A stretch of DNA of 8,939 nucleotides from Desulfobacterales bacterium (GTDB lineage Bacteria; Desulfobacterota; Desulfobacteria; Desulfobacterales; 4be13), in NCBI GenBank assembly GCA_029934695.1, contig JAOZLU010000161.1, forward strand, positions 3,393 through 12,331. The letters run 5' to 3'. The notes under the pieces were generated by a model. It made no database searches, was not told where the DNA came from, and was given only the letters and a program-made list of their open reading frames with translations. Below, one piece after another: positions 1-6,630 of the stretch (position 1 is its first letter; every line of letters begins with the position of its first letter). The translations under genes and the position numbers were made by a program.

Positions 1-118
1 AATTCCAATGTCCAAATTCCAAATAAATTCCAAATCTCAATATCCAAATTCCAAATAACAATTTGAGATTTGAGATTTGGAATTTATTTGAGATTTGAGA
101 TTTGCGATTTGGAATTTA
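1..118. repeat. AT-rich heptamer array, outer copy
   Basis: This is non-coding DNA built from degenerate 7-bp units such as ATTCCAA, TGTCCAA, GAGATTT and GGAATTT, and it reads in a nearly unbroken 7-bp phase. The left half is written as CCAAATT-type units and the right half as their complements. An exact 15-bp inverted pair (26-40 with 70-84) could therefore form a stem-loop. It is the outer copy of the array at 182-317 and probably continues past the left edge of the window. Confidence 0.85.
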
Positions 119-152
119 TTCCTCCTGCACCTCTGATTCCTCCTCCAGCTTG
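116..152 (-). pseudogene. Orphan copy of the MCP C-terminal tail
   Basis: Positions 116-152 repeat positions 315-351, the last codons and stop of the intact receptor gene, base for base. On the minus strand they read KLEEESEVQEE followed by TAA. Upstream in the reading direction the similarity stops abruptly. The frame then gives TVT in place of SVF and runs into heptamer repeat, with no start codon or receptor domain. It is a non-functional fragment, either left by deletion of a third tandem receptor gene or created by a local duplication of the gene end together with its repeat. Confidence 0.8.
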
Positions 153-317
153 GTAACAGTCCAAATCTCAAATAAATCCCAAATTCCAATGTCCAAATTC
201 CAAATAAATTCCAAATCTCAATATCCAAATTCCAAACAAATTCCAAATAACAATTTGAGATTTGAGATTTGGAATTTGGAATTTATTTGAGATTTGAGAT
301 TTGCGATTTGGAATTTA
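153..317. repeat. AT-rich heptamer array downstream of mcp
   Basis: This array fills the space after the intact receptor gene. Units such as CTCAAAT, AATTCC-type and GAGATTT follow one another with a 7-bp period. The exact inverted pair at 26-40/70-84 recurs here (left arm 207-221), so the transcript of the receptor gene could fold into an AT-rich hairpin just after its stop. The receptor's TAA lies within a repeat unit (AATAAATTCCAAA on the minus strand). No T-tract typical of an intrinsic terminator follows, so a terminator role is only a possibility. Confidence 0.8.
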
Positions 318-3300
318 TTCCTCCTGCACCTCTGATTCCTCCTCCAGCTTGAAGACCGACACAGACTGGTTGAGTTCATCAGAAGTTTCAGCCAGATTCT
401 TCATGGAAATGGCGGTCTGCCGACTTGCTGCCGAGGTCTGCGCGCTGATTTCTCCGACTTCTTCCATGGTCTTGGCGATATTTTCCGACGCCCTGGCCTG
501 CTGTTTTGAAGCCAGGGAGATGGACTGAATCAGCTCTCCGAGACGTATTGTGACATTTTCAATCTCCTGCAGCTTGCCATAAGCCCCGTCAGCCAGTTTT
601 GAGCCTTCAACCACCCGCTGGATGCTCTCTTCCATACTCGTTCCGGCCTCATTGATTTCCCCCTGAATATTTTTTATCAGGGTGTCAATCTGTTTTGTCG
701 CATTTGTGGAACGTTCAGCGAGACGCTGAACCTCTTCCGCCACCACCGCGAATCCCCGCCCAGCGTCCCCGGCCATTGCCGCCTGAATGGAAGCGTTCAG
801 GGCAAGAATGGAGGTACGGTCTGCAATGTCATTGATCATCTGGACAACATTTCCGATCTCCTGAGAACTCTCTCCCAGCCGCTTGATCGCCCTGGCAGTT
901 TCCTGAACATACTCACGTATGGATTCCATTGCGCCGTTGGTATCCCGAACCGCTTCGGCACCATCTTTGGAATGCAGAGTGGATTCTTCCGAAACCTGGG
1001 CACATTGAGATGCATTTTCAGCAACCTGCTGAATAGACGTCGCCATCTCATTAATGGCTGCAATGGCATCAGATACCTGTACCGCCTGCATTTCGCTTGT
1101 TTCAGCGAGATTCTCGGTTGAAGACCTGACCTCTTGGGAAGTAGCACTCACCTGGAGGGTGACATTTTGAACTTTCCGAACCACTTGGCCGATCTGCTCC
1201 GCCATATCATTGAACGAATCGGCAATGGCACCGGTAAAATCCTCGGTCACTTCAGCCCGATTGGTCAGGTTTCCTTCGGCAAGTTCGCTGATCTCAGTTA
1301 AAAGCTTCATCACCGAAGCCTGCATTGCATCGCGCTCATCACTGCTCTGGATCAGGGAAAGCGTATTGTCCAGCATGGCATTGAGGGAAAAGGCCATGGT
1401 GCCCAGCTCATCCTGGGTGGTCACAGGAGTACGCGCCTCAAAATTGCCGATACCGATCTCCCCGAAAAGATCCATGATATGATTCACCTGGGTCGTGAGA
1501 CCTCTGGCAAGCAGAAAAGACACGAACAGCACCAGAAGCGCCACAACAAGAACCGCGCCGAAACTGAAAACGGCCATCTTTCTCACGGGCCGGTTCACTT
1601 CCGAGTAGGCAATATCGGCAATCACCGCCCACCTGATGCCTTCGGGATTGGTGTCATCCGGCTCCATGACCGTAAGCGGGGACCAGGAACTCAGAACCTT
1701 GCGCCCCCGGTAATCTTCAATGACCTCGGTGCCTTTCTCACCGTTCAGTGCGCTTTGGGAGGCCCTTGTGTCAACTTTTGTTTTGGCATTCAGAACTGTG
1801 GTCTTAACGCCCAGTTCTTTCAGGAAGCTGGAGTCGTTGCGCCACAACTGGTCAGAGCCGACGAGATAGGTCTCCCCGGTTTCGCCCAGGCCGGTGCGGT
1901 CCTGCATGATGGCGTTGATCTGATCCAGAGACAGTTTAGCGGCCACGATAAGCTCCACCTTACCCTCTCTGACCACCGGCTGGGCAAAAAAGGCCGCGGG
2001 TGCGTTGTCACTGGGGGCATATTTCTCAAAGTCGGCCATTCCGAAGGTTTTGTTTTTCAGAACCCTTGCCACCAGCCGGCCCAGGTTGGAATTCTTGTGG
2101 GGCCCGGTCAGCATGTTGGTCTGATAGTCCTTTCCCTTCTCAACGCTGTAAAAAAGGTATCCGTCCGGGTTGATCAGGCCAAGATCATAGTAGCCGTATC
2201 CTTCTTTGTACTTCGTAAAAAAGTCCTGCTCTTCGCCTTCCCCCTTGGGAACAAAGGCCTCGGTCACATCCACCTCGGCCAGCATGGCCCAGGTCACACT
2301 GTGAACCGTCACGGGCATCCAGGAAGACAGCGTATATTCGCCGCGGTAGTCAATGACAACCCCCTGACCGCTTCTGCCGGCCAGTGCTTCGGCCACTCCC
2401 ATGGTGTCCACCACAAACGCGGGATTCATGACGGTGCTTTCTCTGACATGGACAGAATCGGACCGGAAGAGCCTGTCCGCGCCGACCAGATATGTCCCGC
2501 CGGTTTTGCCCATGCCGGTACGATCCTGCATGATGGCGTTGATCTGATCCACCGAAACCTGTACCATGATGACACCGATGGTCTTGTCGCCAGATTTTAT
2601 CGGTGCGGAAATAAATGCCGCTGGCACTCCTCCGGCCGGCTCATATTCTCCGAAATCCTGAAAAGTGAGGCTTTCCAATCCTTTCTCAAAAGCCTGTCCC
2701 GCGGGGCCGCCTTTGAACTCATCCGACGTCAGATTTTGCCCCAAGTCCGACTCCTGGGCCACTGTATAAATGATTTTACCGCTGGAAGAGACAAGAAACG
2801 TATCATAATAACCGTAATTTTCAGTGAAGTTCACGAGAAAAGGGGCGTAAATCCGCTCCACAGCCTTCCATTCCGTTCCGCCGACGGTTCCGCCGGCCCT
2901 TTCAAAAGCAGCCATGGCCTCAAGCACGATAGGAAGATCGGAGAGAATATTCACATCGCTGAGCCGCTCTGCAAAATAATTCTCAATAAGCTCTTTCTTG
3001 AGCTTCTGTATGGAGACCAGTTGGTTAAACGCCTTGGATCGCAATGTTTCCACTGTCTGGACCAGCACATTCATGTCATAACGCCGGTTCTCAAGATAAC
3101 TTTTGATATTGGCGGATTTGATGTTTTCCACCGCTTTCAGGTTACTGAACGTCTTTTCTTCCAAAACATTTGAATACCTGTTATTCATGAAGAGAACCAG
3201 CAGGACGAGGGGAATCAGTGCGAGCGACATGAGCGATGTCAGTAATTTGTTGCGGATGCTTTCGGCAATGAGCCTGAACGGACCCCACTCCTTCACTCTT

Positions 3301-3347
3301 TTCATCAGATTCGCTGTCCGACTAAAATTTTTTTTCTTTTTTCCCAT
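315..3347 (-). CDS. Methyl-accepting chemotaxis protein, doubled Cache sensor, PilJ-like tip
   Basis: This is a transmembrane chemoreceptor of 1010 residues that would pass ligand signals to a CheA/CheW array. Residues 35-54 form the first membrane helix. About 535 periplasmic residues follow, with two related Cache-type halves. Each has a GYYD..L motif (near 179 and 385) and an INAIMQDRTG.G.TG.TYLVG motif (269-289 and 479-497). The second membrane helix is about 591-614, followed by a HAMP domain (about 612-665) and possibly a second HAMP-like segment. The cytoplasmic signalling hairpin runs to about 995, with its tip near 844-866 (LALNASIQAAMAGDAGRGF). The IQAAMAGDAGRGF wording and the VQRLAERS that follows resemble PilJ rather than Tsr. 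There is no NWETF-type tether at the end (it ends SEVQEE). An AAGGAG Shine-Dalgarno at 3355-3360, 7 nt before the ATG, supports this start. It is the last gene of the cluster, and its sensor is paralogous to the gene upstream. The ligand cannot be inferred. Confidence 0.95.
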   Translation of the reverse strand: MGKKKKNFSRTANLMKRVKEWGPFRLIAESIRNKLLTSLMSLALIPLVLLVLFMNNRYSNVLEEKTFSNLKAVENIKSANIKSYLENRRYDMNVLVQTVETLRSKAFNQLVSIQKLKKELIENYFAERLSDVNILSDLPIVLEAMAAFERAGGTVGGTEWKAVERIYAPFLVNFTENYGYYDTFLVSSSGKIIYTVAQESDLGQNLTSDEFKGGPAGQAFEKGLESLTFQDFGEYEPAGGVPAAFISAPIKSGDKTIGVIMVQVSVDQINAIMQDRTGMGKTGGTYLVGADRLFRSDSVHVRESTVMNPAFVVDTMGVAEALAGRSGQGVVIDYRGEYTLSSWMPVTVHSVTWAMLAEVDVTEAFVPKGEGEEQDFFTKYKEGYGYYDLGLINPDGYLFYSVEKGKDYQTNMLTGPHKNSNLGRLVARVLKNKTFGMADFEKYAPSDNAPAAFFAQPVVREGKVELIVAAKLSLDQINAIMQDRTGLGETGETYLVGSDQLWRNDSSFLKELGVKTTVLNAKTKVDTRASQSALNGEKGTEVIEDYRGRKVLSSWSPLTVMEPDDTNPEGIRWAVIADIAYSEVNRPVRKMAVFSFGAVLVVALLVLFVSFLLARGLTTQVNHIMDLFGEIGIGNFEARTPVTTQDELGTMAFSLNAMLDNTLSLIQSSDERDAMQASVMKLLTEISELAEGNLTNRAEVTEDFTGAIADSFNDMAEQIGQVVRKVQNVTLQVSATSQEVRSSTENLAETSEMQAVQVSDAIAAINEMATSIQQVAENASQCAQVSEESTLHSKDGAEAVRDTNGAMESIREYVQETARAIKRLGESSQEIGNVVQMINDIADRTSILALNASIQAAMAGDAGRGFAVVAEEVQRLAERSTNATKQIDTLIKNIQGEINEAGTSMEESIQRVVEGSKLADGAYGKLQEIENVTIRLGELIQSISLASKQQARASENIAKTMEEVGEISAQTSAASRQTAISMKNLAETSDELNQSVSVFKLEEESEVQEE

Positions 3348-3363
3348 TGAAAATCTCCTTAAT

Positions 3364-3433
3364 GAATTATGAATGGTGAATTATGAATGGTGAATTATGA
3401 ATGATAAAAATACGTTTATAATTCACAATTCAC
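3364..3433. repeat. Heptamer array between the two receptor genes
   Basis: The 7-bp units GAATTAT and GAATGGT alternate from 3364 to 3405. Less regular units follow, then two AATTCAC units (3420-3433), all in the same 7-bp phase. The last unit contains the TGA stop of the truncated receptor (TCA at 3430-3432 on the plus strand). Left units of the GTGAATTAT type and the right ATAATTCAC (3418-3426) are complementary and can form a short stem. The array occupies almost the whole intergenic space. Confidence 0.85.
3401..3428 (-). promoter_or_regulatory. Possible sigma70-type promoter for the full-length MCP
   Basis: Reading the minus strand, TTGTGA (3423-3428) is followed after 16 bp by TATCAT (3401-3406). 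These match 4 of 6 and 5 of 6 positions of the classical -35 and -10 boxes. It lies about 55 bp upstream of the receptor start, inside the heptamer array. In such AT-rich repeats a match of this quality can easily occur by chance, so the call is tentative. Confidence 0.3.
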
Positions 3434-5424
3434 TTATCGCTGCTCCGGATGAGGGAAAGGGTGTTGTCAAGCATGGCATTGAGCGAAAAGGCCAGTGTAC
3501 CCAGCTCGTCCTGGCTGGTCACAGGCGTTCGCGCCTCAAATTTACCCCTGCCGATTTCTCCGAAAAGGTCCATAATATGGTTCACCTGGGTGGTGAGGCC
3601 CCGAGTAAGAAACAAAGACACGATCACCACCAGAATGGCAGCGACAATAATCGTGCCTGCGCTGAACCAGGCCATGTTCACCACCGGCCGATGCACTTCC
3701 TCATACTCAATATCGGCGACCAGTGCCCATCGGACACCCTGAGGGTTGGTCGCGTCCGGTTTCGTGAGGACAAGAGGCGACCATGAGCTCAGCACCTTTC
3801 TGCCCCGGTAATCGGTGACGACCTGAGTGCCTTTTTCTCCGGCAAGCGCACTTCGGGAAGCTGCTGTGTCAACTGTTGTCCCAGGGTTTAAGACCGTGCT
3901 TTCCACCCTCAGTTCTTTCAGAAAGCGGGAGTCGCTGCGCCACAGCTTGTCAGGCCCGATCAGGTAAGTCTCGCCTGAATCGCCCAGGCCGGTATGATCC
4001 TGCATGATGGCATTGATCTGATTCAGGGACAGTTTCGCAGCAACGATAAGCTCCACCTTACCCTCTCTGACCACCGGCTGGGCAAAAAAGGCCGCGGGAG
4101 AGTTGTCATTGGGCAGATACTTCTCAAAGTCGGCCATGCCAAAGGCTTTGGTTTCCAGAACGCTTGCTGCCAGCCGGCCCAGATTGGAGTCCTTGTAGGG
4201 GCCGCTCAGAATATTGGTCTGATAGTCCTTTCCTCTCTCAACACTGTAAAAAAGGTAACCGTCGGGATTGATCAGGCACAGGTCATAATAGCCATATCCT
4301 TCCTTGTATTTCGTAAAAAAGTCTTTTTCATCGCCCCCTCCCCCGGGAACAAAGGCTTCGGTCACATCAATCTCGGCCAGCATGGCATAAGTCACGCCAT
4401 GAATATTCACGGGCGTCCACGAAGAGAGGACATATTCGCCACGGTAGTCAATCACAACGCCCTGGCCCGTGTTGCCGGCCAGCGCCTCTGTCACCCCTGC
4501 TGTGTCCACCACAAAGGCCGGATTCATGACGGTACTCTCTCTGACGTGGACAGAGTCGGACCGGAAGAGTTTGTCAGGACCGACCAGATATGTCCCGCCG
4601 GTGGTTCCCATACCGGTGCGTTCCTGCATGATGGCATTGATCTGATCCACTGAAACCTGTACCATGATGACGCCTGCTGTCACCTCATTGACAATTATCG
4701 GAGAAGAGATGAAGGCCGCGGGAGCTCCGCTGGTCGGTCCATATTCTCCGAAATCCTGAAAGGTCAGGGATTTCAGCCCTTTTTCAAAAGCCTGGCCCGC
4801 GGGGCCGTTTCTCAGCTCGTCCGACATCAGATTCTGTCCCAGGTCAGATTCCTGGGCCACGGTGTAAACGATTCTGCCATCTGCGGAAACCAGAAAGACG
4901 TCGTAATAGCCGTAAGATTCGCTGAATTTCGTGAGAAAAGGCCCGTGAATCCGCTCCGCATCCTTCCATGTGTCTCCGCCAACCGGGCCCTCTGCCTCCT
5001 GAAAAGCGATCATTGCCTCTGCGGTGATGGGTATGGCGGACAGCACACTCACGTCGTTCATTCGCTCGGTAAAATAGCTTTCTATCAGCTTTTTCTTGAG
5101 CTGGTGCATGGCCGCGAGTTTTTCAAACGCATTATTCCTGAGTGTCTCAACGGTCTGGACCAGAACATTCATATCATAACGCCGATTCTCAAAATGATTT
5201 CTGATCGTGTCGGCCTTGATGTTTTCCACCGCGTTCAGATTGCCAAACATCTTTTCCATCAGAACACCTGATGATCTGTTATACATGAAGATGCCCAGAA
5301 TGATAAGGGGAATCAGTGACAGGGCCATGAGAGCGACCAGCAGTTTGTTGCGGATGCTTTCGGCAATAAAATTGAACATCCCCCACGTAGGCTCCTGTCT
5401 GGAATATTCTTTTATATTCTCCAT
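3430..5424 (-). CDS. Truncated chemoreceptor: doubled Cache sensor, TM, HAMP, no signalling domain
   Basis: The 664 residues align with the neighbouring receptor almost from end to end of its sensor: membrane helix 28-47, two Cache-type halves (GYYDVFLV near 172 and GYYDLCLI near 378; INAIMQ motifs near 263 and 471), second membrane helix about 584-607, and HAMP about 608-660. It ends SLIRSSDK, where the paralogue continues SLIQSSDERD into some 340 residues of signalling hairpin. The stop codon lies in the first unit of a heptamer array and only 82 bp remain before the next gene, so the MA domain is deleted rather than frameshifted. The start is supported by a strong AAGGAGGT (5433-5440) 9 nt upstream. 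The reading frame is otherwise intact. It could be a recently broken receptor. It could also be a sensor-only partner that forms mixed dimers with the full-length paralogue, but there is no direct evidence for that. Confidence 0.9.
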   Translation of the reverse strand: MENIKEYSRQEPTWGMFNFIAESIRNKLLVALMALSLIPLIILGIFMYNRSSGVLMEKMFGNLNAVENIKADTIRNHFENRRYDMNVLVQTVETLRNNAFEKLAAMHQLKKKLIESYFTERMNDVSVLSAIPITAEAMIAFQEAEGPVGGDTWKDAERIHGPFLTKFSESYGYYDVFLVSADGRIVYTVAQESDLGQNLMSDELRNGPAGQAFEKGLKSLTFQDFGEYGPTSGAPAAFISSPIIVNEVTAGVIMVQVSVDQINAIMQERTGMGTTGGTYLVGPDKLFRSDSVHVRESTVMNPAFVVDTAGVTEALAGNTGQGVVIDYRGEYVLSSWTPVNIHGVTYAMLAEIDVTEAFVPGGGGDEKDFFTKYKEGYGYYDLCLINPDGYLFYSVERGKDYQTNILSGPYKDSNLGRLAASVLETKAFGMADFEKYLPNDNSPAAFFAQPVVREGKVELIVAAKLSLNQINAIMQDHTGLGDSGETYLIGPDKLWRSDSRFLKELRVESTVLNPGTTVDTAASRSALAGEKGTQVVTDYRGRKVLSSWSPLVLTKPDATNPQGVRWALVADIEYEEVHRPVVNMAWFSAGTIIVAAILVVIVSLFLTRGLTTQVNHIMDLFGEIGRGKFEARTPVTSQDELGTLAFSLNAMLDNTLSLIRSSDK

Positions 5425-5446
5425 TGAAAAAAACCTCCTTAGTTAA

Positions 5447-5502
5447 AAATTTGTTATTTGTTATTTATTTGGAATTCGGATATTGAGATTTGGAATTTAT
5501 TT
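5447..5502. repeat. Heptamer array between receiver and truncated receptor genes
   Basis: Eight units in 7-bp phase (AAATTTG, TTATTTG, TTATTTA, TTTGGAA, TTCGGAT, ATTGAGA, TTTGGAA, TTTATTT) fill most of the 88-bp gap. The TTTGGAA and GAGATTT units are shared with the array downstream of the last receptor gene. The stretch ends about 10 bp before the receiver's stop codon and leaves the ribosome-binding site of the next gene free. Confidence 0.8.
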
Positions 5503-5512
5503 TATCGTCCGA

Positions 5513-5878
5513 TTATAAAAGTTTGGCGATATTTGCCAGCAGTTCATCATTGTCGAACGGTTTTGTCATATACATGTCTGCCCCTTGTTTCAGTCCCCAG
5601 AAGCGGTCGCTGTCCTGGGTTTTGCTGGTCATCATGATGATTTTGATATTCTCGGTATTGGGCGAACCTTTAAGCTGTCTGCAGACCTGAAAGCCGTTTT
5701 TCCCGGGCAGGATAACATCCAAAAGAATCAGGGATGGCAGTTCGGAATCTGCTTTTTCCAAAGCCTGTTCGCCGTCAGCAGCAGTGAGGACGATATATCC
5801 ACTGTCTTGCAGCAGGTCTGTTATCACACACATAAGAGTGGGACTGTCCTCAACAACCAGAACAACTTCGTTTGGCAT
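5513..5878 (-). CDS. Single-domain response regulator, CheY/PilH type
   Basis: The 121 residues form only a receiver domain, so the output is presumably protein-protein binding, as for CheY or PilH/PilG. The key residues are present: acidic pocket E10 and D11, phospho-acceptor D54 (LLDVILPG), T84 and K106 (TKP). The segment SKTQDSDRFWGLKQGADMYMTKP closely resembles PilH, whose equivalent region (from memory) reads KDQETDKVWGKRQGA. This suggests it receives phosphate from a Pil-Chp-like CheA hybrid. The ATG at 5878 was chosen over an upstream in-frame ATG at 5995 because AAAGGAG (5885-5891) sits 6 nt before it, the family starts here, and the longer start would overlap the preceding cheW. It lies 56 bp after that cheW and 88 bp before the receptor genes, probably in one operon. 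Confidence 0.93.
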   Translation of the reverse strand: MPNEVVLVVEDSPTLMCVITDLLQDSGYIVLTAADGEQALEKADSELPSLILLDVILPGKNGFQVCRQLKGSPNTENIKIIMMTSKTQDSDRFWGLKQGADMYMTKPFDNDELLANIAKLL

Positions 5879-5934
5879 TTTTTTCTCCTTTGTGTCCGGG
5901 GACAGCAGCTCATTGACATAAGACGAATGTTCAC

Positions 5935-6630
5935 TCAGTGAGCACCTAAAAGGATGGAAATTGTATGCGCCACCACGAGGTATCCTTCTTCCCATTCATA
6001 AATACCCCTTACCAATTCCAAATTCTGAATTTTAACTTTCCTCTTTTGAGCAGAAGATAAAGGCGTACATGGAATGGGAAGGGGCACCATGCGGATGGAA
6101 GGCGACACTCTGAACATAATTCGCTTTTCTTCCCTCCATTTGGGGATTCGGGATTCGGGATTTGAAACTTGGGTATCCCCTCCTGTGAAAGTGGAAGGAG
6201 GGACACCTTCTTCCGGGGAAGGGATTCGAACCATTATCAGACGCGTATTTTCTGTTTCGTATTTTCTGTTTCGTATTTCAAAACCCATACATCTCTCCAA
6301 AGATATTACGGGTACGACATGGTCGCGCCACTCGGTAATCCCTTCTATATAAGGCGGTGAAAACGGAACCGGATACACCGGCACCTCTTTTATAATATCT
6401 TCCACCTGGCGTACGCTGAATAAAAAAGAAATCGGCTTGCCCTCTCCCCTTCCTTTTCCATCAGCGGGCCGGGACGGCATGGCTTCCTTTCCCTCAGGAG
6501 AGGATGGCTTTCCCTCTTTGGGCACTGATGCATCCGGGGAAGAGGAAAGGGGGATCAATGCAGGAAAAATAATCGCTTTCTGGTCGAAATTCTGATTTTC
6601 AGAAGGATTGCCCTTATTATTTTTCTGCAT
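5935..6630 (-). CDS. cheW: CheW-domain coupling protein with repeat-derived insertions
   Basis: This would be an adaptor linking receptors to a CheA kinase. The CheW core is recognisable in pieces. Residues 67-115 contain VEDIIKEVPVYPVPFSPPYI and then GITEWRDHVVPVISL, matching the CheW pattern of ..GxxxxRGxxxPVxDL. LIMVRI (131-136) and IMFRVSPSIRMVPLP (171-185) match the next strands, and LVRGIYEWEEGYLVV (206-220) the final part. At 231 residues it is longer than the usual 140-170. The excess consists of a proline- and charge-rich N-terminal region (residues 28-66) and loops at 117-129, 137-168 and 188-203, three of which are encoded by or overlap heptamer repeats. The ATG overlaps the end of the upstream CheW gene by 14 bp and has AAAGGT (6638-6643) 7 nt before it, which implies translational coupling. 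Whether it still folds and binds CheA is uncertain. Confidence 0.85.
   Translation of the reverse strand: MQKNNKGNPSENQNFDQKAIIFPALIPLSSSPDASVPKEGKPSSPEGKEAMPSRPADGKGRGEGKPISFLFSVRQVEDIIKEVPVYPVPFSPPYIEGITEWRDHVVPVISLERCMGFEIRNRKYETENTRLIMVRIPSPEEGVPPSTFTGGDTQVSNPESRIPKWREEKRIMFRVSPSIRMVPLPIPCTPLSSAQKRKVKIQNLELVRGIYEWEEGYLVVAHTISILLGAH
6015..6035. repeat. Three heptamer-like units inside cheW
   Basis: ATTCCAA, ATTCTGA and ATTTTAA stand in 7-bp phase within the coding sequence. They encode part of residues 199-206 (KIQNLEL), just before the last conserved CheW strand. The first unit is identical to units of the intergenic array at 1-118. The total of 21 bp keeps the frame. With only three degenerate units, chance cannot be ruled out. 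Confidence 0.5.
6144..6164. repeat. GGATTCG heptamer repeat inside cheW
   Basis: GGATTCG, GGATTCG and GGATTTG are three consecutive units totalling 21 bp. They encode SNPESRIP (residues 156-163) inside a loop that CheW proteins normally lack. Confidence 0.75.
6244..6278. repeat. CGTATTT/TCTGTTT heptamer repeat inside cheW
   Basis: Five units alternate as CGTATTT, TCTGTTT, CGTATTT, TCTGTTT, CGTATTT. The 14-bp alternation resembles that of the intergenic array at 3364-3405. They encode EIRNRKYETENT (residues 118-129), a strongly hydrophilic loop between the first conserved CheW block and the strand LIMVRI. Confidence 0.85.

Larger units (their letters stand above)
1..351. repeat. Imperfect tandem duplication of array plus gene end
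   Basis: Segment 1-152 is repeated as 182-351. The copies differ mainly by two insertions in the second one, of 11 bp and 7 bp, both additional repeat-like units near 230-245 and 275-282. A 29-bp stretch (153-181), itself heptamer-like, separates them. The right copy contains the true end of the receptor gene and the left copy contains its orphan tail. Confidence 0.85.

Noticed and set aside
1479..3173. A long open frame of 564 codons on the plus strand opposite the receptor gene
   Set aside because: It is fully antisense to a clearly conserved receptor. The composition is rich in His/Gly with no domain, and a similar antisense frame opposite the paralogue (3994-4653) is simply the mirror of the same coding sequence.
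3430..5424. Calling the shortened receptor a simple frameshifted pseudogene
   Set aside because: No signalling-domain sequence remains in any frame before the next gene. The frame is intact and the ribosome-binding site is strong, so a deletion with a still-translatable product fits better.
5879..5995. Longer start for the response regulator at 5995
   Set aside because: It would overlap the end of the cheW gene and add residues not found in receiver domains. The ATG at 5878 has AAAGGAG 6 nt upstream.
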